In this document: piece after piece, positions 26,406 through 35,761 of the stretch
How the letters are laid out: every line of letters starts with the position of its first letter
How positions within the stretch are numbered: the first letter of the stretch is position 1
Notes under the pieces: model-generated
Told to the model about the DNA's origin: nothing
What the model saw: only the letters and a program-made list of their open reading frames with translations
Database searches by the model: none
Translations under genes and position numbers: made by a program
From: Takakia lepidozioides
Lineage: Eukaryota; Streptophyta; Takakiopsida; Takakiales; Takakiaceae
Direction of reading: 5' to 3'
Length of the DNA stretch: 64,000 nt
Assembly: GCA_030704615.1 (NCBI GenBank)
Contig: CM060732.1
Coordinates: 66,755,053 to 66,819,052, forward strand

Positions 26406-27262
26406 TATAAGGGTCCCAAATTCCCAAATTCTGGCCAGGGCTATTCCTGAAGGTCCAAAAATAGGGAGAAGATTGGAGCAGTCGATGGGGAGGGAGGGCA
26501 CCTGTGTTGGAGTGGGTGGAATGTTGAAATGTGAGGCCACCTGTAAAGGCTAGCTTAGAAGTAGGAGGGTGGGCCCTTCTCCAAAATATTCCAAAGAAGT
26601 AGCTTAAGGTGAGGATGAGGGTGTGGGCCCTTGCATCGCTCACTGGAGACACTAGGCCTGTGCACATGCACCTTTGCTCACTCCCGTTTGCCAGGCGAAT
26701 TCGCCACTGGCCGGCCCCACGTCAAGGAGCGAAGCAAGGACTGTACCCGGCACATGCAGCGAACGGTTGGTGGCCCTGTCGCGTTTTTCCTTTTGGAGTT
26801 GGTTTTTACAGCTGGGTGCTTGCCATTACATGCCCAGGTGTCAGCCATTGCATATTGAGGTGTTTGCCATTACACGCTCAAGCTTGTTAATCAAAACCAA
26901 GACTAGAAAAATGGACCGAGCTCTCATGCGAAAGGTTTTCCTCGTTTGGATGCTTCTTTTTGTTACCTTAGGAAATTGTGCAATGTAGGAGATTGTGCAA
27001 TGTTCAAGTTCGGAGTGAGGCATCACAGATAATGTACCACCAATAGGGTTTAGTTTCCTTCCAATTTTGTGTGTCATTGCAAAGCATAGAGAGAGAGACG
27101 TCCACCTCGCTTGTGGTGGAAAGAACCTAGACAATACACGCATGGGGATAATGTAGAAAGAAATGTATGGCATACTACACCTGAAACGAGAGACAATAAA
27201 TGTTTAATGTTTTACAGAATAAGTTTTGTAGCTTTCAACAACTTTGTGGTAGAATCGAACTG
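26406..27262. other. No gene supported
   Basis: Short overlapping frames only, with a few imperfect short repeats (for example TTGCCATTACA and GCCATTGCATATTGAGGTG at about 26815-26870). Confidence 0.4.
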
Positions 27263-27358
27263 GTGAATCAAGCACGGTGGGTGCTTCAAGCCTCATGATG
27301 AAAAGGTCACTATTGGGATGGGTGCTATCTTTTATAAATTCTGCAAAGCACAGATAAA
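27263..27358 (+). pseudogene. PPR 3' end fragment (last codons and 3' UTR)
   Basis: The sequence beginning CTGGTGAATCAAGCACGG matches 14064-14160, which covers the last Trp codon, the stop and the 3' UTR of the intact PPR gene, with few differences. Homology ends at about 27357, where an LTR-like sequence starts. Confidence 0.85.
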
Positions 27359-27828
27359 TGTTGTGAAGCCTTAAAACAAGCCTGAAGCATATACTCCTTT
27401 CCTCTCAAGAAACGAGGTTGCACAACAAAGGGGCGAGCGAAAGAGCAAGCAACGCACGAGAGGAGGATCAAACACACAAATTAGGCACTAAGCAACTCTC
27501 ATCCAAAACTTGTACACCAATATCACATATACACCAACACCCGAGTACACCGCCCTGACCTTGTGTCAGGGCGCCGTCTTTATACAAAAGCCCTAACCAT
27601 AGTGGCCCGCCACGTGGCGAGGCATCATAGGCCAAAGCCCACGGTGATGCCTTATAGCCCTAGATCTAATGAAGGGCCAAAATCGAGCCACCAGCCTAAA
27701 CTAACCCTAACCTAAACATCATTGTAACGGATTAACGGCCTTATACGCCAAAAAAATATACTATGAATGTGTATCGCCGTTTAGGATGAAACGGGCTATT
27801 TCCGGGCTTAAGCAAGTATGGGGCTTTA
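27359..27828 (-). mobile_element. Candidate LTR of a Ty1/copia-like element
   Basis: On the minus strand the segment starts TGTAAAGCCCCATAC and ends near GGCTTCACA, giving imperfect TG...CA termini with a short terminal inverted repeat. A purine-rich tract (GTGGGGGGTAGGC) lies immediately upstream at about 27840-27855, where a polypurine tract would be expected for a 3' LTR. The plus-strand stretch CCCTGACCTTGTGTCAGGGC forms a stem. No matching second LTR is in the window, so this is tentative. Confidence 0.4.
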
Positions 27829-27924
27829 CATCTTTGAAGCCTACCCCCCACGAAAAATCCTGAGCTCCGCGAAGGAAAACAATAATGGGAAAATATCACC
27901 CTCCACTGCTGGGTGAAAAACCTA

Positions 27925-28280
27925 CCAAGGGAAAACCTGGCACCTGCAAGTTGGGCCGAGACAGACATACATATCTGAATCTGCTGAAATGCCTCCTTGG
28001 TTTAGAATCTTTAGAGCCTCTGTTAGGCTGTCTTCCGCACAAAGTATCTTCACATGCCCAGAAATGTCAGAAGAGGCATTGTGGACTCCCTCTCTTGATC
28101 CTCTTTCAGAAGCTATGGTCATGGTTGAGGTGCATGATTTTATCATCTGTGCCGCAGCATCTGCTGCCTTTAGTTTACCATCTACCCATGCAGGTTTCTT
28201 GTAGCTACTGACCCACATGGAATCAAGGTAATCTGGAGCTTGAAGTCCAACCCTCGTGGATGAATCTGGACCCACACTCT
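27925..28280 (-). pseudogene. PPR N-terminal relic on the minus strand
   Basis: The translated minus strand contains STMTIASERGSREGVHNASS, then GHVKILCAEDSLTEALKILN, then ADSDMYVCL. These match the N-terminal region of the PPR pseudogene at 18.8 kb (TSTITTPSERGRRESVN, LKEALIILNQ, ADSNTYVCLL). Homology ends right after the first PPR motif begins. Upstream it includes the segment WVDGKLKAADAA, which is echoed in fragments at 28390-28450 and 30340-30400. Confidence 0.8.
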
Positions 28281-28309
28281 ACCCCTGCTCCTTCAGGCAA
28301 AAACAGGGA

Positions 28310-28430
28310 AAAACTTTGATAACAGGGAAAAATTGGCTAAAATGTGTTGAAGAAGGTACCTTCATTAGCATCGCCTTGTTCTATCAATTGCACTACTGCC
28401 GCTGTTGTTTCCAGTTGACCATCTATCCGC
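28310..28430. repeat. Repeat pair member (with 30285-30400)
   Basis: AACAGGGAAAAATTGGCTAA, then GTTGAAGAAGGTACCTTCAT, then CGCTGTTGTTTCCAGTTGAC. The same order occurs at 30285-30395. It appears to be part of the decayed PPR-associated 5' sequence. Confidence 0.7.
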
Positions 28431-28699
28431 ACAATCGCTTGTAGCTATTGATCCACAAGGAAGCAGAAGGAAACTTGTGTTTGAAATCCAGCCCTCTTGG
28501 ATGAATCTGGACCTCTATCCCTGGTCCTCAGCTATCCTTGCCTGTGGACAAATCATGAATACATCCTCAGCCTTGCTACTAGCAGCTGACAGTGATGGCA
28601 CGAAGTTCTTCCAGCAAACACCCTAAACCCTAATGATGAGAGGGCTTGATAATCAAATGCTGATCATTCAAAGTGACTAACACCTGTCCGTAACGCAAT

Positions 28700-29640
28700 G
28701 TGGTTCATGAAATCTCCTTGGGTAAATTCAGAACAGTACTTGTATCCTTGGCCCTTCAAAAGTGCCCACAACTGTTGGTAACCTCCCTTCCAACAATATG
28801 TGCGCCCAGCCTCATTAAATCTTCTTCATGTGTGGCAGATTCCGCTGCCAATGATGATGCCCTTGAACATTCACGGCTGTAGTCCCGGCATAACTTCCCA
28901 TCAACATTGCTGGCTAGACACCTTGAGTGATTGCTACCATTGGCTGATCTTGCAGACAGGGAGTAACCATTGGGTTTGCTAACCCTTGCACCCACAGTAT
29001 GCTGATGACTGCCCAACTTCGGTCTCTTCTGGTACATACTGGTGACACTCTCCTCATTCTGAAACCTCTCTAAAAGAGTGACCCCCAGCCTGGCATCCCA
29101 AACATTTCTCTTGGCACTCAAACTCACATTCTCTCGGCTGCCAATACTTCCCTTGTCATGACTCATTGAGTCTCCCTCAACCCCAATAAACTCTATGATA
29201 TACTTGACCCAATCCTGGCATCCCAAGTTCCTCTTTGTTCACTCAAATCCTCACCCCTTGGACTACCACTGACTTCCCTCTCATGATGTATAGGTTCAGT
29301 CCTTTCCCAAATTAACCCATCTGAGAAAGCTGATGCTAACCTGCTATCCCATACTTCTCCCCTAGTTTTGAAACTCTCTTTCCCCAGGTTATCAATTATT
29401 TCCTTAACATAACAAACTGATTTTCTCTCTCCCCCCCCAACTTTTCTCTCAAATTCACAATGCTTATCTCAGGTTCCCTTTCCCACAAACTGGAAAGAAA
29501 AACTTTCCAACCCATTGGTACCAGTATAGTAACCAGAAAGTATCCACCCAAAAGGATCCAGCTCAGTCTGGACCAGAAAGTGTCGTCCCTGCAACACCTG
29601 TGATCGGAAGAACTAGAATGCCCAAACACAAATGAAGCAT
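28700..29640 (-). pseudogene. Decayed coding region with a repeated WDARL motif, family unknown
   Basis: Three related motifs appear in successive minus-strand frames: EVWDSRLASAFSDG (about 29360-29320), GTWDARIGSSI (about 29230-29200) and NVWDARLGVTLLERF (about 29105-29060). They are separated by Ser/Glu-rich linkers and stop codons. Upstream lies a hydrophobic segment SWILLGGYFLVTILVPMGW (about 29560-29500) that could be a membrane span. I do not recognise the family. It is best described as a broken gene with an internal repeat. Confidence 0.4.
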
Positions 29641-30284
29641 GACTTCCTCATGCGATCAATGCCATGGCTATATCATACTTGGCTCAGATCCGTGCCTCCT
29701 CTGATCAGTTCTTCTCCCGTCATTTGTGTGTTTGTGACAAACCATCATCTCCCTCCAATCATGTCCTCATCTTGAGGCTCGGGTGACCAAGTTCAGGCCT
29801 CCGTGCTTCATTGTCATGGGAAATCAAGCAGTACCCACAGCTTCAGTCTTCCCCTTCTTCAGATATTTCAATGTGACAGCTGTATCAAATCTGTCACTGA
29901 GACTTGCTTGGGACTTGCTCACCTTCCACTCAGTTCCCCTCGCTATGGGACAGACCGCCCATATAGGCCAGACCTCACACAAAGAAGTACAGGCAAATCA
30001 GGCATAGGTCAGCCCATCACTCTGACCAAAATGCTCGCATACATCATCTCTGCAAACACATTTAGTTCAGCAAACACCATGGGTCTTCTGTTCCTATCCA
30101 CTCCACTCCCCCGGAGAAGAACTTGCCTCCTTTCACATTATTGCAGCCACATCTGTCGCCGTGGCTTTGGAGTTGAAACATCCCACACTGCAGCTTAGTT
30201 AAAAGTGCAATCACTCCAAAACCACACCATAGATCCACCAACGAGCTAACTTGCAAAATTCAACATGAAAAATTAGGGACGACT
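29641..30284. other. No gene supported
   Basis: Short frames only, no recognised repeat. Confidence 0.4.
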
Positions 30285-30400
30285 CTGCTAACAGGGAAAA
30301 CAGGCTGAAATGCGTTGAAGAAGGTACCTTCATTAGCAGTGCTTCTATCAATGCGCTGCTGCCGCTGTTGTTTCCAGTTGACCATCTACCCATGGCGAGA
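30285..30400. repeat. Repeat pair member (with 28310-28430)
   Basis: AACAGGGAAAACAGGCTGAA, GTTGAAGAAGGTACCTTCAT and CGCTGTTGTTTCCAGTTGAC occur in the same order as in the copy at 28310-28430, in the same orientation. Confidence 0.7.
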
Positions 30401-30499
30401 TTGAGCAGGAAGAGATTGAAACATGGCCTGCTAAGACCAAGCTGACGCGGAAGGGGCGCAGGAGAGGAGGGAAAAGAGAGCCCGTGGGAGACAGATCGC

Positions 30500-30615
30500 G
30501 GGGAGAAAAGAAAAGAAAAGAAAAGCGAAAAAACAGTCGTAAACCAGTACATCGCGATTGGATCCCGCGGTGCGTCGGGACACAATGTACGTCCTTACCA
30601 CTAGACTACACCTGA
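30500..30615 (-). mobile_element. Candidate tRNA-related SINE head or tRNA-like relic
   Basis: On the minus strand, TGTAGTCTAGTGGTAAGGAC resembles the D-arm/A-box of a tRNA. About 40 bases further on, GCGGGATCCAATCGCG resembles a T-arm/B-box in which the usual TTC is lost. A TTTTC repeat follows. The anticodon arm does not fold well, so it is not called a working tRNA gene. Confidence 0.3.
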
Positions 30616-30739
30616 AATTTAATTACTCCCTCCTGTAAGATTATATTTAAGGTTATTCAAACCCCCTCTATATATATAATGTTGTACATGGAGGGGTTTA
30701 AAATACCCCCTCCTGTGCACGCACGTGGCTGGTACATAT

Positions 30740-31077
30740 TGGCTGGAGTGCACCCCCCAGGAGTTGTAGAAGGCAAGGAGCATGTAATAGCCTATGCATC
30801 TCGTCGTCTAGATTATCATGAAATGAATTATTCCATATATGATAATGAGGGTCTAGCCCTGGTTTTTGGTGTGAAGCATTTCAGGCAATATTTACATGGC
30901 AGCCGGTTTGTGGTAGAGAGTGATCATCTTCCACTAAAGGCTCTTGTTAAGCCAATGGAACTTCTTGGCAGACTTGCTAGATGGACTATGTACCTGCAGG
31001 AATTTGACGTGGATATAGTCTACAAGAAGGGCAAGATAAACACGAATGCAGATGCACTCACGCGGCGCAGCATGTAG
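30740..31077 (+). mobile_element. Ty3/gypsy RNase H fragment
   Basis: The open frame contains EGKEHVIAYASRRLDYHEMN, YSIYDNEGLALVFGVKHFRQ, LHGSRFVVESDHLPLKAL and KKGKINTNADALTRR, the typical C-terminal RNase H block of Ty3/gypsy pol. The N-terminal RNase H residues and all other pol domains are missing on this strand, so it is a fragment. Confidence 0.85.
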
Positions 31078-31404
31078 CTGATCGTCCATGACTGCACTGC
31101 ACATAAGAGGTAGACAATGGGTTTTAGAGAAGGTGGTCTGGAATGCCTGCACCTATGATCTCCAGCCAGGGATACCTTCACCTCATTTGATACTACTCAT
31201 GGACAGCCAAATCAAGCCTTGAGGCTTAAGCAAATAGTTACACCGAAGTGCAGCAGTCAAATCACAACAAACTCGGGGGCCTAGGAAAGAGAAGGACTGA
31301 AACACAACAAGGATCTTCCACCAAACTATCCGAATTCTCGCGAAGCGATAGATCCACCACACATACTAACACACGAATAAATCAACCAGGCTCATCTAAT
31401 AGGC

Positions 31405-31523
31405 TAGACCAGCCCCATGCAGCCAATATGCCATGTGAATCGAGGGAGTGAAGATTGCCCAAGACAATGTCCATGAGGCATTGGAAAGTAGAGGTGACAT
31501 TGCATAAACCAAAAGGCATGGTC
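31405..31523 (-). mobile_element. Reverse transcriptase fragment
   Basis: The minus strand translates to TMPFGLCNVTSTFQCLMDIV, the conserved RT segment before the YxDD loop in LTR retrotransposons. It is cut at 31523 by the neighbouring LTR. Confidence 0.7.
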
Positions 31524-32634
31524 TGTCGCGCGGCTTTTACTCACCCATCCCTTCGCTATCCGAGGCGGGAACTTCAAGATAGAAGAGTTGGAAATCTCTA
31601 AGCACTCAGCCCGCTCAGAACAATCAGTCATGACCTACAGCTAGTGTATCATGGGGGTGTTTCCTATTTGTTTTCCTTCCCGCATTCATGTTAGCTAGTT
31701 ACCTTACTGTTGGTATTTAAGTATCAGTTTGCTTCAACAATCTATCGGATTCCATCAACTCATCCATTCATTCCACAGCTTCACTCAGATCTCTCTACAC
31801 AGTGTGAGTATGAAGTATGTATTAGATTAATATCTATCAAGTATCAGGCTGAAGCCATAGAGTCGCTAATCTGCTCTACATTACAACTCTACTACTTGCA
31901 TTCATCAAGCATCAACAGATCATTCTCTTCCTACTCCGTGCTCTCCCTCTTTCTGCTCAGAGATGCGCTCTCTGCCTCATTTCTCCCCAGTGATGTCCGA
32001 AGTCCCCCAAGAAGTGATCCCTCCAAGTGATTCCCCCCCCCAGCAGTGATCATTTTCCAGTCCTCGCTCCTGGCTTTATCTTCCTACCCGTTGTTCTAAC
32101 CGTTTCCTTCACTAACCGTCATCCGTGAACTAACATGTTCCATTCCCAGATGTTGTTCCCCACAGTCGTTCCCTGTCCTGTTATCCGTTCCCTATGATCG
32201 TGACAGCTGTGTCAAGCTGTGACTGGCTGTGTGAAACTGTGACTGGCTGTGCGACTGTGTTGGGCTGTGTCGGGCTGTGTCGAGCTGTGATTGGCTGTGA
32301 CGGCTGTGTCTGGCTGTGGCGGCTGTGTCGGCTGTGTCGGACTGTGACGGGCTGTGTTGGACTGTGACGAGCTATGTTGGCTGTGTCGGACTGTGACGGG
32401 CTGTGTTGGACTGTGACGAGTTGTGTTGGCTGTGTCGGACTGTGACGGGCTGTGATGGACTGTGACGGGCTGTGTTGGACTGTGACGAGCTGTATTGGCT
32501 GTGACGGGCTGTGTAACACCCCCCTAAAGTGCGCTGCTGTCACCCCTAAGGCTCCTATTGGTCTCAGTCTGTGCAAATGAAGGGTACCCCACAGATTCCG
32601 TAAAAGTGCCTAAGTCCCAGACAGTCCTCTAACA
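31524..32634 (-). mobile_element. 3' LTR, copy a, of the minisatellite-bearing LTR family
   Basis: On the plus strand it begins TGTCGCGCGGC and ends CCTCTAACA. It matches copies at 36760-37750 and 51607-52555 over CTCACCCATCCCTTCGCTAT, CATTCATTCCACAGCTTCAC and CACCCCTAAGGCTCCT. Read on the minus strand, a polypurine tract (GAGAGGGGAAGGGG) lies directly before its TGTTAGAGG start, so this is a 3' LTR of an element whose body lay to the right. The flanks show no target-site duplication. The internal minisatellite is at about 32205-32515. Confidence 0.85.
32205..32515. repeat. GCTGTGNCGG-type minisatellite inside LTR copy a
   Basis: Roughly 30 degenerate units of about 10 bp (GGCTGTGTCG, GACTGTGACG, GGCTGTGTTG). 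The same array occurs in the other two LTR copies with different lengths, which accounts for most of the LTR length difference. Confidence 0.9.
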
Positions 32635-32639
32635 TTACC

Positions 32640-33645
32640 CCTTCCCCTCTCAAAAAGCCGTGTCCTCACGGTTTACTGTTTGGGATTTGTAAACCTTTGT
32701 GAGCGAGCACCCTTCTGACGTTGAGAGTCTCGTGAAGGACTCTGTGTGCGAGCCCAAGGTCTGTTACTGGTTGAGGGAGATGATTGAACACTACTTGGAT
32801 ATGTCAGTCCCTCTGGAGGCTGATATCGAGGTAATCTTTCAGGCATATGAGACCCCCGTCGCTTCTTCTCTGCCATCTGAATTGCATAGTCATCTGCCAT
32901 GTCAAAAGAGTCCGCTGAAGAAACAGTTGTATCAGAATCCTCGTCCCTCCTGAGGTGTTTTAACTGTCAAACTTTAACTGGAATTCTCTGGGGCATACAA
33001 TGTTGTCCCACCATGTCTGGAAGTTTAAACTGTAAAACTTGTTGTAAGCGCTGAATTGCAAAATTGGTGAAGACCCTGAGCTCCTTGTCTGTCCAGGTGA
33101 GTGGTGTACCAATGACTTGCGAATTGTGCAAATATTTCCATGCCTCATGTCCCTTAAAGAAAATATCGTCAGGCCCAAATTTATGTGTTGACAAATTGTT
33201 CCAGGCCGCATGAAACCATGAACGAATCTGAGAATCCTTTTGCATCATAACTTTTGCCTCATATAGGTACATATGAGGTGGCACTGAAGGTAAGACCCAA
33301 TGATCCCCACTGGAATAACTCAGAAAGCGCGATTGCATCTTCTGTTGCTCAATGTGATAACGTGCCAGAAAACAAGCAGCGTAGTATAACCCGCAGCCCA
33401 TGACAATACTTGCTACCTCCTTGGTCTTGGTATAAATGAATCCATGTACCACTTGGAAGGCAATTAATTCCTTCAGCATGGTACTTGCCTCATGCCAGTA
33501 CTGCGCAAAGTGATGATCCTCAATTGGTCGATTGTTCGGAAGAACTTTAGTCCTAGTTGCCACTGGCAGCCAAATGCACATGATTTGATAGTAATGTGCC
33601 AGCGACTGCGGAGGACTAAATTCTTTCCAAGCCAAATCCAACACA
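32640..33645 (-). CDS. Accessory ORF between the 3' LTR polypurine tract and the element body, family unknown
   Basis: An open frame of about 225 codons on the minus strand (33644-32967) has a start not defined by homology. A second frame (32900-32673) continues toward the polypurine tract in a basic, Ser/Pro-rich style (AEKKRRGSHMPERLPRYQ). The larger frame contains AHYYQIMCIWLPVATRTKV, QYWHEASTMLKELIAFQVVH and GHEAWKYLHNSQVIGTP and is rich in aromatic residues. It shows no RT, integrase or zinc-knuckle motif. Its position just inside the 3' LTR is where additional ORFs of plant LTR elements lie. I cannot name the domain. A frameshift or stop near 32960 separates the two parts. Confidence 0.45.
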
Positions 33646-35761
33646 ATGGGAATTTAGTTGAAGGGCATAATCATAGCTCGACTATACTCCCGTGCAGTAT
33701 GAGTTTTAGGTGGGTTAAAAGCAGCATTCCCCCATACCTCAGGCTGTGGTGGCTGTGGTGTGAAGCCAGGCGGGGGCTCCTTCGCACCGCGGGGCTGGAA
33801 TGTGCAGAAGTGGGAGGAGGTGATGCTGCCTCGGCGGTCGAGCGCTTCTTACTAGGCATGGACATAGACCATGACAAAGATGAAGACGATCGAGGACAAA
33901 GACGAGCGAGGAAGACCAAGACATGCAAAGGAGGAAAGAAGGACAAGGAGGGGAGTGTGATCACACACCCCCCCCCCCCCCGATCTGTAGTGAAGATCTG
34001 GCCGTTGTTGATTTCAAATAGGAACACGTGTCGTGCATCCGACACTATGGCCTTTTCGACTTTGAGACGTTTCAAAATAACCACTTACAATCCTCCAGAC
34101 AACTAGATGTAGTGATTCACACAACTGACATGGATCCGTTAACTTTATTTCGTTCAAAATTAGGCAAAGGAAACACACTGCAATGATGCTGTGTATGGCT
34201 CCGCTTTACATGCATTCTTGGAGAAAATGCGCATGATGTGTGAGAAGTGAACACAGTGCTCTGCCAAATGATTCAACAAAAACAAACTCAACTGTAGTGG
34301 TTCTCCCATCGCAGAGAAGGGTCCATTTGACACCCATCGCACCATGCCAGGTTGAGGTCCTCACACACATACCTGCACACCGAGAATTTGCGAACCCACA
34401 TCAGCTGGGAGAACATGGAAATTACCCCGTGGATCACATGCAAGCATGAATGAGAAATGGAAGGAGAATTGCATGGGAGATTTTGGTGTACCTGCGCGAC
34501 ATGCAACTCTGTCTACATACTCCATAAGTCACTGTCCCAAGACCCAAGTGGACAGGGGAGGCCGGTGAGTCTGTACCACAAATGGTAATCATACAGCAGA
34601 GGGTACTGCTGCCCAACGTGCAAAAGCCGCCGGCTGCAAGATGCTAGGCATGCGAACTCCGGCACAACACGCCTCCTCTGCACCCCACTCTGTCCCAACC
34701 AGTCCAAAACATCCGTGCATGCATTGACTGTCGTCTGGCTTTCTCTCCAGGCATTTGGGGGTCTGCAATCTGCTACACGTAAGTGTCTTCGAAGGCGACG
34801 ATCAAAGGATCCGGTCACTTGCAGTTGCCATCTCAAGGGCATCATTGCAAGAATCACAATTAAGTAAGAAAGATGGTGGAAGAAGCTGCAAACTGCAAAT
34901 GAGTGAAGTGGCAGGGCGATGCTCCATTCTTAACATGCTCCCCTTCCCGCCATGGTGATAGAGCCACACAAATGACTCCCTTCCCGCCACGGTGCAATTT
35001 CAAGGCAACGGAACGGGATTGTCCGCCGAAACGTGATTTGGAGATCGTGGCCGAATCCGTAATGGAATTCGACCTTCTAATACATGATTCCTCAATCCGT
35101 CTCGCTCTTCCGCTGAGGGTAGCATTGGGCAAACTACCCCCTGCTACAAACTTTTGATCGTAATGTGATTTTGAGAGACGAATCGATGCAGCCGGAAATC
35201 GTGCAGACGATGACCGCCGATGAGTGGAGTTCACTCATTATGGCCTAAGAAAAGTGGCGCAGGTTCTGGCCTTGTAGTCGGGTTGTTCACACTTCAATGC
35301 ACACATTTCATACACATTCAACCATATGCCCAAGATCACAACGTCCTGAATCGTGAAAATTGAAATTCCACGTACGTCCTCCGATTCCTCACACACACAC
35401 GAACTGTAGAGACAGGTGGTTTTCCAGGATGTCATTGTTTGAGTCGATTTTGATCATTTCTCTTAGTGTCTTGTTGAAAAGATTCTAGTTATGATGGGAA
35501 GCATCGTGATGGCTTTTAAATGGTTTGCTGTTGAGTGTAACTTTTCATCATGTTAAGGAATCTACCAGTTGGTATAAAATGTCAACTGTCTTCTCTGCCA
35601 AAGGATGTGCGGCTGAACCTTTCAAATTGAGATTGCAGGAGGAGGGAATTGACAGTAGTGACATGGGAGTGGCAGAGCCAAATTGAGGAGTCTTTGCAAA
35701 GGAGAATCCAGCCTCCTGCAATGGCATGCACAAACTGCATTGAAGAGGCTCCCCAACAAAA
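33646..35761. other. No gene supported; possible 5' region of the CACTA element
   Basis: Short frames on both strands have no recognised domain. A C-run is at 33967-33981. No CACTA terminal inverted repeat was found by eye, so the left end of the CACTA element to the right remains unplaced. Confidence 0.35.

Noticed and set aside
30540-30612. A functional tRNA gene
   Set aside because: The B-box lacks the GGTTCGA core and the cloverleaf does not close.
32181-32576. Minus-strand frame of HSPTQP/TVRHS repeats, also at 37376-37690 and 52235-52462
   Set aside because: It is a translation of the GCTGTG minisatellite inside the LTRs.
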